Of a DNA stretch of 47,649 nucleotides, positions 36,408 to 46,385 are shown piece by piece. This DNA comes from a virus. The notes beneath the pieces are model-generated. The model was not told where the DNA came from and ran no database searches. It saw only the letters and a program-made list of their open reading frames with translations. Position numbers and translations under genes: made by a program. The stretch spans positions 1 through 47,649 of IMG/VR virus record IMGVR_UViG_3300047388_000154, one strand, 5' to 3'. Each line of letters opens with the position of its first letter. The stretch's first letter is position 1.

Positions 36408-39400
36408 CGGCCTGTCCTCTCGCGTTGCGCAAGGCTGTGCCCCGCGTCGGGGTTGACGTGGCGTGGGGCCGCGGGGCTGGCGAACGACCTCACCAGCTCG
36501 CCGAGCCAGTTCTTGTAGAGCGGGTTACGGCCATGGCCGCCAGGGAAGAGCCGGTGGCTCTGATCCTTGTGGTCGGCGGCGGCCCCAGCGATCTGGTACT
36601 CGGGCGTCGAACCGATCAGGTCGCGCAGGTTCGACTCCCACGGGTGCGGGACGTGACTGCCGTGGCTGTCCTGGGAGTGGAGAGACTCGTCGGCGTATCC
36701 GTAGACAGGGTTGAGCATCCCGGCTGCCTCTTCCTCGTGCGAGGGGATCTGCAGCAGGTCAGCCGCGGTGCTGAAGGGGTTGAAGGTGTTCATGTCGGTG
36801 GCGATCGGGTTGGCGCCACCAGTAAAGGAAGTCAGCCCGCCCTCGTAGCTCGGCTCGTCTCCGAAGACCGCGTCCGACCGCTTCTTCTGCTCGGCTCCGA
36901 GAGACGCCAGGTAGGCCGACTTGAACGGGTGCTCGAGGAAGGCGTTGGCGGTGAAGACCGTCGACCCCTTTACCCAGGGGTAGAACCAGATGGCTCGAGA
37001 CAGGTACTTCTTCTCGAACTGGTTGAGCCGGTCGTAGGCGATGGCCTCGCGGTCAGCCCTTCGGAGCACGCCGTCGACCCGAGCGCGACCGTGCGCGTCG
37101 AGGCTGCCGTAGTCATGCACCTCATGCAGGAACTGACGGAAGCCCTCCGTGCCTGCGTACCCGGCCTGGCGGGCCTCGAAGGCGATCGAGTTGAAGCGGA
37201 AGGGAGCGTCGACATGCGTCGCCCAGAACTGGGGGGACATGACCCCGACGCCGCTCTTCGTGCGCCAGGAGACGTCGGTGAACGGGACGTGGATGCCCTT
37301 CTGCATGCCCCGACCGACGATGGTGCCGCCAGTGGCTCCAGGGGCGGCCTCCGAGTAGTGCGTGCCAGCGTACGAGAGCGCCTGCGATGTCTCGGCGTCG
37401 GTCAGGTCATGCCAGAGGCTGACGCTGCGAGCGATCTGCCACGGGGCCGCCGACCCCTGCATGATGTTCGCGCTCGCGTTCGTCAGGTAGCGGGTGAAGA
37501 AGTGGCCCACCTTGAAGTACACGGTGGCCGCGGTGATCGCGCCGTTGACGTTGTCGGCAAAGCGCCCGATCTTGCCGGACTCTCCGCGCGCTAGCGTCGA
37601 CTCGAGATCCTTCAGGCGGACGATGTCCTCTGGCACCCACTTGTATCCGGCGGGAGCCTTGGCGCCACGCTCGGCCTTCGCCTCGTACGCTCCGGCCGTG
37701 GTCTTCGTCCCGTCCTCGAGCGTGATCTCGGTGTGCGGCGCGAAGTGGCCGGGGAAGAGGTTGCCCACCAGCTCCGTCAGCACTGCGCTGACGCCAGCCG
37801 ACAGCCCCTCCTCTTCGGGGGCGGGGAGGCCGGTCTTGTTCTCGAGCAGCCCGAGCGACTCCTTCAGCGCCTCGTCGACACGGCCAGCCGGGAGCTTGAA
37901 CCCAGCCTCCGTGCGCCGGTCTTCACGCACCAGCCGATCGCGCGAGGACATTCGCTCGGTGCTGCCGTGCTTGAGCGACATCTCGCGCGTGTCGAGCGTG
38001 TTGAAGTAGCGGAAGAGCTTCTGGACGTGAGAGGTGACGGCCTCGGCGACGTCGGTGCGGCGCTCGCCCTCGAGCAGGTTCTTGCCGGTGGCGACGTGCG
38101 TGTTCATCGGGTTCTTCGCCTGGCCGACGATCTGGCCTGAGGCTGATGCCATCGGCGAGGACGGCTGCTTCGCGTCCTCCCACTTCGTCATCGGGATGTA
38201 GCCGCGCCCCGGCGTGTACTGGTGCGTCTGCAGGAACAGCCGCTGCACGTTCGGCGGTACAGGCTCTCCGCGCGACGCCTTCATCATGTCGTTGACGTAC
38301 GCCTCCTCGGCATCGCGCGTCCAGCCGTGCGGTGCATAGATGCGTCGGGCCATCTCCAGCGTGGTGGGGGAGAGCGATTGCCGCACGGCGTGGAGCGCCT
38401 CGTGCAACATCGTGTCGGGGACGGCGTGTTCGGTTGACAGCTCAGCGCGACCTTCGCTGGGGTGGTAGGCCCCGCGCACGGCGCCACCGTTTTGCTCGAG
38501 CATGGTGGTAGCCTGTGGAGCGTGCGCTCGCGCCGCCTGCTTGATCGCATCGGCCTCGTCGGCCCCAAGACCGCTCTGCGGGAAGGCGTTCTCCCAGTCC
38601 CCTTGAGCCGCAGCCGCGCGGTCGAAGACCGAGAGCTGACCATGCTCATGTGCGAGCGCCATCGCTTCCTCGCTGGTTGGCGCTACGCGAGAGATGTCGA
38701 GGTAGACGTTCCCGTCCTGCGGGTTGTGCCACCCCCCGATGCGTAGGCTCGAGTCCTGCGACAGCACGCCTTCGTGCTTGCGCGCGTACGCCGCGATGTC
38801 GGAGGCCTTGAAGCTCTCGGCGGGGATGCGCTCCTCGTACGGGGCAAGCGCGACAGCGAAGCCGTCCTTGCCTGCGTCAGCGGTGAGGTCGCGATGCAGC
38901 GTGAAGCCACCATCGGGCGCCCTGGCCGCCAGAGCCGCATGCTCCAGCTCGGGCGAGTGCTCGACGGCCGTCTCGTAGAGCGTGCCGATGTTCTCGGCGT
39001 GCCCGAGCTCGTAGGCGTCAGAGGCCGAGGGCAGGAACCGCTCGTGTCCTGCGTCGATCAGCTTGCCGCTGTTCGTAGCGCGCTCGACAGCAAAGTCGCG
39101 CAAACCCATCGCCTTCCACGGCACCCACGCTGCGGCCTGCACCTCCTTGGCCTTCCAGCCGACCTCCTTCGCGATCTCCTGGAAGACGCGCTCGCCGAGG
39201 GCATACTCGATCGGGGAAGGGGCAGACTTCTCCATGCCGAAGAGCATTCGCACGACGTGCCGGTCGACAGTCACCGGGTCGATGCGGGCGCCGAACTCTT
39301 TCTCGAACGCCTTCGGGTCGATCTCGTGCAGGAAGTTGCCGTAGTAGGAGTTGCGCTTCGCCGATTCGATCGTCTTGCCGCGCATGGCGGCCTCGATCTC

Positions 39401-41578
39401 GGGGAGCTGGCGCTGAGGGAAGCGAACGCGCGACGCGTCCTGCGTCAGCTTGCCCGTCTCCTTGAACTCGCGCGCAGCCCTCGCCGCCATCCGCAGGTTC
39501 ATCGTCGGGTTGGCGCCCTGCGAGGTGATCGCGACCACGTTGAGGAACTTCTTGATCGGGATGCCGAGCCGCTTGGCTACCTCCTGCATTACGGCAGCAG
39601 CACGCGAGTACCAGTCGCGATACGGGGCGCCCTCCTCGACGAGCGGCATGACCCTGTCGATCGCAGCCTGCAGATCATCGGGTGTGAAGCCCTTCGGGAG
39701 CTTGATGCCGCTGTCGACGATCCGCTTCGTCATCGCCTGCGTGTCGACGTGCGGGAACTCCTCATGCGCGAGCGGGGCCGCAGTTTCGTAGAGCGGAGCG
39801 AACTCCTCTGGCAAGTGCGCGATCGTGGCCGGGGTGTCGACCTTGTTGAGGAACTGCGCGTAGAACTCGTGCGGCGTCTTGTCGTTGATGCGCGCCCACT
39901 GCCGCGCGAACGCTTCGATCTGCGCGAGCTGCTGCGGAGCGTGCTCACCGAATAGGTTGTGGGCCGACTCGCTGATCTGCTCGCGAGCGCTAATGCCTCG
40001 AGCCTGCGCCTCACGTCGTTCCGGAGAGCTGAAGCCGTACCTGTCCTGCAGCGCCTGCACGCGCGCCCGTGCGTCCTCGAGCTTCTGCCCGGAGAGCAAC
40101 GTCTTGTCGCGCACGGTGCTCTGGAGCGGGGCGTTCTCCGGTACCTCGACGCCGCCGACCGTCTGCTTCGGCCCCTGCGGTACGCGGTAGCCGTTGACTG
40201 TCTTCGGCCCCTCGCCTGCGTGGAACTTCTCGTCGGCCTGGAGGTTCGCCTCGTGCCGAGCCTGTGCCCGCTCGAGCGCCCGCTCGGCCTCCTGCAGCGG
40301 CTGCGGCTTCTCCTGCAGCGGCTTGCCTCGAGCTACGAGCTGCGCCACGCGGCCACGACGGTCGGCAAGCTCTGCCGGATCCCGCAAGCCGCGGGTGATG
40401 AGCTGGTTCTCGGTGTAGCTGCCGATGCTCTCGAGCGCGTGGTCGACACGAGCGAGCGGGCCGACCAGCGGGTGCTCCGGGTCGATCGTCACGCGGTTGT
40501 CCTCGCCTAGCCGGACGACGTTGAGCTTCGCGGCGTCACTGAACGCCTGCGCCCACGCCCTGTTCTGCTCGGGGTTGACGCCCGCTGCCGCCTGTTGCTC
40601 GTGCGTGATCGCCTGCTCCTCGGGCATCACGTTGTCGTGCAGCGAGTGGAGGATGGCCTGCGCCGTCAGCGCCGGGTTCTCGACGTCTGCCTTGATCGAC
40701 TTCGCGAACTTGGCGACGCCTCGAGCGGCAAGCCGCGTGGTAGCGACCATCGCGTGCTGGTAGCGGATGGCGGTGCGTGCCCTCTCGGCCACCGTCCCGC
40801 GCATGCGAGCGCTACCGTACTTCGCAACCAGCCCCTCATGCCCGAACAGCCCCTTGGCGGTGTCGTTCGCCAGGGCATGGTTCACGGCCTTGTCGATCCC
40901 GGCCTGCACGAGTCGGCGTGCCGCGTTGTGCGACGAGTACAGAGACACAGGCTCACGCCCCGGCTCGTTGATCAGACGCGGCGTCTTGAGCAGCGTGGGC
41001 TTCGAGACGAGGGCCTTCATAGCACCGCCCTCGCCAGAACGGGCGGCCGTCACAGCGTCGTCTGCGGCCAGCGCGACACGACCGGCGCCGTGCGCGAACG
41101 GCATCACCGTTAGCGCGGTCATGAACGGGTCAGCGAGCGGGTGCCTGAGCGTGTGAGCGCCACCCACGAGCATCCCCTTGACCATCGGCATCAAGTGCGG
41201 TGCCGCCGGGTCGTTCCCGAGGCTGATGCCCTTGTCGCCACCGACGTTGATGCCCCCCACCCAGGGAAGGTGCGGGAGCATGTAGTCGTTGGCGCCAGCC
41301 TCAGCCTGCGAGAGGATTCCCCCCGGCATCTGCTTGATGTCGCGCGAGGCGATCGAGGCCTTCGACGCTACCCAGTGCCCAGCCGCGCCGAGGTCGCTGG
41401 CGATCGAGCCGAAGAGGCCCTTGCCACCACCCTTCGCCGACACCACAGCGGCGCCAGGTGCAGGGGGTGCGCCGAAGCCGCCGTCTCCAGTGCCTCCCCT
41501 ACCGCCGCCAGCCGCCGGAGGGGGTGTTACCGCAGCCGGAGGGGGGCCGAAGCCGCCAGTGCCCGTTCCGCCCGCCAC
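36404..41578 (-). CDS. Giant polyvalent internal virion protein with HEALH motif
   Basis: A 1,724-residue protein from a GTG directly after the upstream TAA. The N-terminal 45 residues are Gly/Pro-rich. Residues about 100-420 are helical. A polyvalent-type segment has VDRHVVRMLFGMEKSAPSP and WKAKEVQAAAWVPWK. Near residues 885-985 another resembles large-polyvalent-protein domains (GFTLHRDLTADAGKDGF, LRIGGWHNPQDGNVYLDIS). HEALH at residues 1059-1063 is an HExxH zinc-peptidase motif with AEEAY downstream. The C-terminal third has DLTDAETSQALSYAGTHY and ends Arg-rich. I infer a protein ejected with DNA. Confidence 0.75.
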   Translation of the reverse strand: MAGGTGTGGFGPPPAAVTPPPAAGGGRGGTGDGGFGAPPAPGAAVVSAKGGGKGLFGSIASDLGAAGHWVASKASIASRDIKQMPGGILSQAEAGANDYMLPHLPWVGGINVGGDKGISLGNDPAAPHLMPMVKGMLVGGAHTLRHPLADPFMTALTVMPFAHGAGRVALAADDAVTAARSGEGGAMKALVSKPTLLKTPRLINEPGREPVSLYSSHNAARRLVQAGIDKAVNHALANDTAKGLFGHEGLVAKYGSARMRGTVAERARTAIRYQHAMVATTRLAARGVAKFAKSIKADVENPALTAQAILHSLHDNVMPEEQAITHEQQAAAGVNPEQNRAWAQAFSDAAKLNVVRLGEDNRVTIDPEHPLVGPLARVDHALESIGSYTENQLITRGLRDPAELADRRGRVAQLVARGKPLQEKPQPLQEAERALERAQARHEANLQADEKFHAGEGPKTVNGYRVPQGPKQTVGGVEVPENAPLQSTVRDKTLLSGQKLEDARARVQALQDRYGFSSPERREAQARGISAREQISESAHNLFGEHAPQQLAQIEAFARQWARINDKTPHEFYAQFLNKVDTPATIAHLPEEFAPLYETAAPLAHEEFPHVDTQAMTKRIVDSGIKLPKGFTPDDLQAAIDRVMPLVEEGAPYRDWYSRAAAVMQEVAKRLGIPIKKFLNVVAITSQGANPTMNLRMAARAAREFKETGKLTQDASRVRFPQRQLPEIEAAMRGKTIESAKRNSYYGNFLHEIDPKAFEKEFGARIDPVTVDRHVVRMLFGMEKSAPSPIEYALGERVFQEIAKEVGWKAKEVQAAAWVPWKAMGLRDFAVERATNSGKLIDAGHERFLPSASDAYELGHAENIGTLYETAVEHSPELEHAALAARAPDGGFTLHRDLTADAGKDGFAVALAPYEERIPAESFKASDIAAYARKHEGVLSQDSSLRIGGWHNPQDGNVYLDISRVAPTSEEAMALAHEHGQLSVFDRAAAAQGDWENAFPQSGLGADEADAIKQAARAHAPQATTMLEQNGGAVRGAYHPSEGRAELSTEHAVPDTMLHEALHAVRQSLSPTTLEMARRIYAPHGWTRDAEEAYVNDMMKASRGEPVPPNVQRLFLQTHQYTPGRGYIPMTKWEDAKQPSSPMASASGQIVGQAKNPMNTHVATGKNLLEGERRTDVAEAVTSHVQKLFRYFNTLDTREMSLKHGSTERMSSRDRLVREDRRTEAGFKLPAGRVDEALKESLGLLENKTGLPAPEEEGLSAGVSAVLTELVGNLFPGHFAPHTEITLEDGTKTTAGAYEAKAERGAKAPAGYKWVPEDIVRLKDLESTLARGESGKIGRFADNVNGAITAATVYFKVGHFFTRYLTNASANIMQGSAAPWQIARSVSLWHDLTDAETSQALSYAGTHYSEAAPGATGGTIVGRGMQKGIHVPFTDVSWRTKSGVGVMSPQFWATHVDAPFRFNSIAFEARQAGYAGTEGFRQFLHEVHDYGSLDAHGRARVDGVLRRADREAIAYDRLNQFEKKYLSRAIWFYPWVKGSTVFTANAFLEHPFKSAYLASLGAEQKKRSDAVFGDEPSYEGGLTSFTGGANPIATDMNTFNPFSTAADLLQIPSHEEEAAGMLNPVYGYADESLHSQDSHGSHVPHPWESNLRDLIGSTPEYQIAGAAADHKDQSHRLFPGGHGRNPLYKNWLGELVRSFASPAAPRHVNPDAGHSLAQRERTGR

Positions 41579-43222
41579 TTACGGGAGGATCCTTCGGGCT
41601 GCGACGAAGCCCCCACCGAGGAACGACTTCAGCGGGATGTACTTGTTGACGTCTCCGGTGTGTGGGGACTCCTGGATCTGGCCGTTGCCGACGTACATGC
41701 CGACGTGTGCAGGCCCGGTCTTCCCAGGCTCGGTGAACACGAGGTCACCGGGCTGGAGCTGGTTCAGCGCCACGCCCGTGCCCGCATGCACCATCTGCTG
41801 CGTCGTGCGCGGGAGGCTGATGCCGAGCTGCGCGTACGCCTGGCAGATGAAGCCGGAGCAGTCGAGCGCCTTGCCCGGAGTGTTACCGCCCCACACGTAC
41901 GGCGTTCCGAGCATGCTCTGCGCGGCCTTCACCACCGTCGACTCTCCGTGCGTGAGCTGCGACGTCGGGTCAGCCGTCCAGTTGGCTGCAGCGGCCAGGC
42001 CGACGTTGGTCTGGTACTGCTTGAAGTTGGCGACGGCGACGGCCTTCAGCGCAGCCGGATCGAGCGGGCCTAGTACCTGCGCGAGGATCGCGTCGGACGG
42101 GCGCTGCTCCTTGGGGTAGACGCGGTCGAGCGCGTCGAGTGCGACCTGCACCGGCACGCCCTTCTGCAGGATGTTCTGCAGCGCCTCGGCGTACGTGACG
42201 TTTCCGACGTTCGGCGTCGCCGTAGGCACGCCGCTCTTCGACGTTACCTTCGTGTACCCGTAGTAGGACTTCATCGCGATGGCCTGCGCCTGTGACGTGT
42301 ACTTGCCTAGCGCCGCCGGGGTCAGGCCGCCGTTCGCAGCCGCTACGCTCGCCTTCGTGATCGCGAGCTGCAGCTTCGTCTGTGCGATGCCGAGGTTCTG
42401 AAGCTTGAGCGCGTAGTCGCGGTTCTGGTTGAACTGCTGGTTCGATAGCTTGGCGTACGCGAGCTGCTGCTTCGCGTTGAACTCCTGCACGCTCGTGCTG
42501 TACTTGAGCTGTGCGAGCTTGGCGTCCGCGAGCTTGAAGGCCGCGTCGCTCTTGTCTTTTGCGACCTGCTCCCTGAACTTCGCGTTGTCGAGCGCCAGCG
42601 TCTGGAGGTGCTGGTAGTTCGTCTGAACGTCGCCGGGTAGCTTGCCCGCCATCTCGGCGATCTTGGCCTGGAAGCCCTGGTCGGCAACGATCGCCTTCGC
42701 CTTCAGGCTCGAGACGTCCTGCTGTCCCTTGAGGAGCGCGTCACCCGACTGCAGGTCAGCGGCAACTCCGAAGGCCGCGCCTTGCTTTGAGAATGCGACG
42801 CCGGGGTTGTAGCCCCCACGCGCGTACACGCTGTCCGCAGCTTCGGACGCGTGCGAGTCGAGTGTGGCCGGAGAGCCGAGCTTCTGCAGCATCGCGTTGA
42901 GGTTGTCGGTGTTGCCCTGCAGCGCATCCTGCATGCCGTGCGAGAAGCCGTTCGCCGCCAGCTCCTGGTTCTGCGCCGCCGTCTGGAACTCGCCGTTGAC
43001 GGCAGGCCCGATCGGGGCCAGGAGCTTCGACACGGCCGCCGCTGCACCAGTCGAGTCCGTCTCCTGCTGCTTGAAGGCCGCGTCGCTCGCTGCCTGCTCG
43101 CCCTTGATCGGCGCAGTCTCGGCCGCGAGGGACGCCTTGGCCTGTGCCAGCGCCGCCGCGTACAGCGGGTCGACGCTCGTGGTCGTCTTCGGCGTGGTGG
43201 GGGGCGCTACTGCGGACGCCAC
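41579..43222 (-). CDS. Virion peptidoglycan hydrolase, NlpC/P60
   Basis: A 547-residue protein with a GTG start one base after the upstream stop. The first 420 residues are helical and Ala/Gln/Lys-rich, typical of ejection or internal virion proteins. The C-terminal domain is NlpC/P60: TPYVWGG, catalytic Cys455 in ALDCSGF, QPGDLVF, and His506 in GPAHVGMYVG. It would cleave peptide cross-links locally during DNA entry, separately from the GH25 endolysin used at lysis. Confidence 0.85.
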   Translation of the reverse strand: MASAVAPPTTPKTTTSVDPLYAAALAQAKASLAAETAPIKGEQAASDAAFKQQETDSTGAAAAVSKLLAPIGPAVNGEFQTAAQNQELAANGFSHGMQDALQGNTDNLNAMLQKLGSPATLDSHASEAADSVYARGGYNPGVAFSKQGAAFGVAADLQSGDALLKGQQDVSSLKAKAIVADQGFQAKIAEMAGKLPGDVQTNYQHLQTLALDNAKFREQVAKDKSDAAFKLADAKLAQLKYSTSVQEFNAKQQLAYAKLSNQQFNQNRDYALKLQNLGIAQTKLQLAITKASVAAANGGLTPAALGKYTSQAQAIAMKSYYGYTKVTSKSGVPTATPNVGNVTYAEALQNILQKGVPVQVALDALDRVYPKEQRPSDAILAQVLGPLDPAALKAVAVANFKQYQTNVGLAAAANWTADPTSQLTHGESTVVKAAQSMLGTPYVWGGNTPGKALDCSGFICQAYAQLGISLPRTTQQMVHAGTGVALNQLQPGDLVFTEPGKTGPAHVGMYVGNGQIQESPHTGDVNKYIPLKSFLGGGFVAARRILP

Positions 43223-43223
43223 C

Positions 43224-44183
43224 TCAGACCATCCAAGTGCCGTGCGCCGGAGTGGCCGTCTGCGCTATGCCTGATGCGGGGTTGTAGTAGACGTCGCCAC
43301 CGCCACCAGCCGTGGGCTGAGGCGCGTACGCCGCGTGCGGCGCTGACGGCGCCGAGTACGGCGTCTTGTCGGCGTTGTAGAAGTTGCCGTCCGTCCCCTT
43401 GAAGACCCAGTTGCCTGCGGCGTCCTGGTGATCCGGGTACGCCGTTACGCCTGCGCTGCCCTGGTTCTGCGTCAGCACTCGGTCGGCCGCCGCGCTGTAG
43501 GCGGGCGCCAAAGCCTGCGCTCGAGCGTTCTGTGCTGACAGGTAGCCCTGCTGGTACTGCTGCAGGTAGCTGAGGAACTTGTCGTACGCGTCCGACTGCG
43601 CCTGGCGGTAGCCGGTGTTCTGCTGATCCAGCTCGTAGCCCGCCTGGCCAGAGTGCAGGATCCCCTTCTTGTTCAGGTTGGCCACGATCGACGCCGTCGC
43701 CTTCTTGTTCGCGTCGTCAAGCCTCGACGTCGTCGACAGCCCCGCGTCGGTGTTCTCCTGCGCGAGCTTCTGCACGTCAGGGCCGAGGGCGCCTTGCAGG
43801 TCGGCCTGATTCATGCCTAGCTTCGCCGCGAGCGTCGCGAGGTCGACCGGCTTGCCGAAGCTCTCGAACGCGCTCGCCAGTTCCGCGTTGAGCGCAGCCT
43901 GATCCGCAGCGCCTCCTGCAGCCAGTGCCGCCTGGGAATCCTTCAGCCCTGAGTCACCCTGAATGAGCGCCGCCCAGTCCGGCGTGTACGCGCCAACTCC
44001 CGTGAGTGCGCCGGGAGCAGCTCCTGAAGCCGCCGCACCTGGGATCTTCGGAGCGTTCGGATTCGCGAACGAGGCACCGTTACCGCCGCTGCCGTTAGCG
44101 CCGTAGGCGCCAGCGTTGTTGTCGGTGATCAGTCCCGAGATCGGGCTGTACTTGGCTGCAGTCGCGAGCGTCGATGCGGTGAT
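43224..44183 (-). CDS. Internal virion protein with apparent ATC start
   Basis: The reading frame is open back to an AAGGAG that follows the upstream stop, but the first ATG, GTG or TTG lies 123 codons inside, at 43814. I place the start at ATC, nine bases after AGGAG, giving 319 residues. The N-terminal part is Ala/Gly/Asn-rich. The middle is helical (SDAYDKFLSYLQQYQQGYLSAQNARAQAL). The C-terminal part is Pro/Gly-rich with NWVFKGTDGNFYNADKTP. The conserved-looking composition of the first 123 residues supports the longer form. Confidence 0.6.
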   Translation of the reverse strand: MTASTLATAAKYSPISGLITDNNAGAYGANGSGGNGASFANPNAPKIPGAAASGAAPGALTGVGAYTPDWAALIQGDSGLKDSQAALAAGGAADQAALNAELASAFESFGKPVDLATLAAKLGMNQADLQGALGPDVQKLAQENTDAGLSTTSRLDDANKKATASIVANLNKKGILHSGQAGYELDQQNTGYRQAQSDAYDKFLSYLQQYQQGYLSAQNARAQALAPAYSAAADRVLTQNQGSAGVTAYPDHQDAAGNWVFKGTDGNFYNADKTPYSAPSAPHAAYAPQPTAGGGGDVYYNPASGIAQTATPAHGTWMV

Positions 44184-44196
44184 GTCAACTGACTCC

Positions 44197-44895
44197 TTAG
44201 TAGCTGTAGCGAATGGCGAGTAGCCAGGGCGTTGCGATATCGGTGTTCACCCCGTTGAGGTCGGGATCACACACAAGCGTGGAAGTGATCGACCCTGGAG
44301 AACCCAGTGTCTGCGTCGAAGCCTTAGCGACTGATGCGTAGGTAGGTGGGCCTCCGGTAACAACCATCCCACCGCTCGTTGTCAGAGTGCCTCTTGCGCC
44401 GCCGAAGGAGGAACGCACATCCATCCCGGCCAACACGACATAGCTCCCAGCCGCGACGCTCACAGCGGGGCCAGCAGCAGACGCACCGCTAAGGCCAGAC
44501 ACTCCCGCGCTTGTCCCGAGAGTCGCCGTAACCATCGCGGCTGCAGAAGCGGCTGCTGCTGCCGCTGATGCCGCTGCCGCTGCCGCTGCCGCTGCCGCTG
44601 TCGTGTTCGCCGCCAGTCCAGCCGTAGTGGTATCGAGTTGGTTGCTGAACGCCTTGAACCCGAACACCTGACCTACCGGGATCACCAACTTGTTGATCTG
44701 CAACCAGTCGAGCACGTAGCCCATGAACGACGCTGGGATCAGACTCGGGTTCTGTGCCGCGGCGGCTAGTACGCGCTGCATCAGCGCGACGTCGTCCGTA
44801 CTGGTCTGCGGATCCGCTGTACCGAAGTCCGTTGGCGCCGAGGATCCTCCTGCCCCTCCCGTTGGGTCGAAGCCGTCAGGTAGGAACATGCTCAT
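44197..44895 (-). CDS. Ala-rich tail protein (232 aa)
   Basis: The ATG overlaps the upstream stop. The N-terminus is acidic and Gly-rich. A helical segment (ALMQRVLAAAAQNPSLIPASFMGYVLDWLQ) precedes a poly-Ala stretch of about 25 residues and a beta-rich C-terminus (SVAAGSYVVLAGMDVRSS, ASTQTLGSPGSITSTLV). It may be a tail needle or plug or small fibre. No family is recognised. Confidence 0.65.
   Translation of the reverse strand: MSMFLPDGFDPTGGAGGSSAPTDFGTADPQTSTDDVALMQRVLAAAAQNPSLIPASFMGYVLDWLQINKLVIPVGQVFGFKAFSNQLDTTTAGLAANTTAAAAAAAAAASAAAAAASAAAMVTATLGTSAGVSGLSGASAAGPAVSVAAGSYVVLAGMDVRSSFGGARGTLTTSGGMVVTGGPPTYASVAKASTQTLGSPGSITSTLVCDPDLNGVNTDIATPWLLAIRYSY
44571..44600 (+). repeat. Five tandem CCGCTG units
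   Basis: A hexanucleotide microsatellite encoding part of the poly-Ala stretch of the minus-strand tail protein. Copy number could vary by slippage without shifting the frame. Confidence 0.8.
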
Positions 44896-46382
44896 GCGTC
44901 GAGCCTCGAGCCTTCACGCGAGTACACGGTCGCGCCGAGGCCGTACATGCGCGCGAAAGAGGCAGCGTTCTGCCGCGTAACCTTGAAGCCGAGGCCACGG
45001 TTCTTCATTCGGATTGGAATCCGCGTCGTCGTCCTCTTGGTTGTCTCCCCGGCGACGGGCGATAGCGTCGTGTAGGCGGCGCCTGCCTCAGGGCTGGTGC
45101 AGTACGCGTACGTCATCGTCGGGTCGTCAGAGGCAGCGTCGCGCAGGTCATAGTCCGGGTAGAGGTCGTGCCAACGCTGACTGCCCACCCGCTGGGTGTC
45201 GTAGAAGGGCGACTCCCAGACACCGAGGACGGGCGTTCCGTCCCCGTCGTTCTTGTAGCTCGAGCCTGGAGTCCACATCGTCGAGAGCTGCATCACTCGC
45301 GGCGTGGCCCTTCCGCCCGCGTACAACTCCTGGCCCGCGGATCCAGCGGCGGCGAATGCCTGCGTCTTGAGGTTCGAGAATCGAATGACGCTGCGCTTCA
45401 CCGTGTCGAATGCGATCGTGTCGACGAGCGTCGACCCGTTCATCACGCAGACGAGCACGATGCTGCCGAACCAGCCGCTCGAGATCGTCCAGGTGCTCGC
45501 GCTGTAGCCGTTGGCTGCGCTTACGAGGTCACGCCAGTACTTCGAGATCCCGCACGACTTCGTGAGGTCTTCCGGCGTCGTGGTGCCGTTGGTGAGGAAA
45601 ACGCCGATCGCGTTGGCAAATACCGCCAGGCCACCGTTGACGGCGACGCTGCGCGCGTCGAGCGTCCCGTAGTTGAAGACCGGATCGTCGAGCTGCATGT
45701 CTTCCGCCACGCCCGAGGGAGTCGTGCCGCGGAAGCGAGCGGTGCGCTCGTCACCAAACCAGAGCATCACGTTCGGCAGCGCGGCCATGGCGCGGATCGG
45801 GAACGAAACGTCCAGATAGCTCGCGTCCACGCCCGACTGCACGTACGTCGTCGGGTCACCAACTGCGGAGGCGTACCCGCGCTGAGGTTGTGCGGCGGTG
45901 CCGCCGAGGTAGGAGAAGTTAACGAAGACGCAGCCGTACCGACCTGGGGGTGCGGATCCGCTGAGGCCTGCCAGCGTGGTGCCGTCGTACTTCTGCGACG
46001 CCGTCGAGCCGTCCGGGGACGGGATCACGACGAGCTGCTGGTGCATGAACGGGTTCTGCACCGGCTTGTTCGCGGTGCCGGAGATCAGCGTGTTAACTCC
46101 CGCGACGACCTTGATCAACTTCGCGTTGTCGTCGATCACCAGGAGCTGCGTGCCCGCGTTGAACGGAGCGTTCAGCATCGCCTTGACGTACGTGGCTGAT
46201 GCGTCGACCACCGTGAGGGCCGCGCTCAGGAACGCCCAGCCACCGCGCTCTGTCGCCGGAGCGCCAAGGCCCTCGGGGATGTAGTCGACGAGGTTCCAGC
46301 ACTTCCCCTTCGGCAGGTTGTTGCGCGGGAAGTCCTGCACCATCCCGTCGAACGCGGGAGGCAGAGAGGTCGGCTGCGACAT
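44892..46382 (-). CDS. Tail hub / nozzle protein, P22 gp10-like
   Basis: A 496-residue beta-rich protein. It begins with a segment typical of tail tubular B/gp10-type hubs (MSQPTSLPPAFDGMVQDFPRNNLP, then WNLVDYIPEGLGAPATERGGW). Repeated strands follow that read like beta-propeller blades (LLVIDDNAKLIKVVAG; NVMLWFGDERTARFRGT; GLAVFANAIGVFLTNG). It follows the gp4-like adaptor gene, the usual order, and would close the portal channel after packaging. Confidence 0.72.
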   Translation of the reverse strand: MSQPTSLPPAFDGMVQDFPRNNLPKGKCWNLVDYIPEGLGAPATERGGWAFLSAALTVVDASATYVKAMLNAPFNAGTQLLVIDDNAKLIKVVAGVNTLISGTANKPVQNPFMHQQLVVIPSPDGSTASQKYDGTTLAGLSGSAPPGRYGCVFVNFSYLGGTAAQPQRGYASAVGDPTTYVQSGVDASYLDVSFPIRAMAALPNVMLWFGDERTARFRGTTPSGVAEDMQLDDPVFNYGTLDARSVAVNGGLAVFANAIGVFLTNGTTTPEDLTKSCGISKYWRDLVSAANGYSASTWTISSGWFGSIVLVCVMNGSTLVDTIAFDTVKRSVIRFSNLKTQAFAAAGSAGQELYAGGRATPRVMQLSTMWTPGSSYKNDGDGTPVLGVWESPFYDTQRVGSQRWHDLYPDYDLRDAASDDPTMTYAYCTSPEAGAAYTTLSPVAGETTKRTTTRIPIRMKNRGLGFKVTRQNAASFARMYGLGATVYSREGSRLDA

Positions 46383-46385
46383 GGC

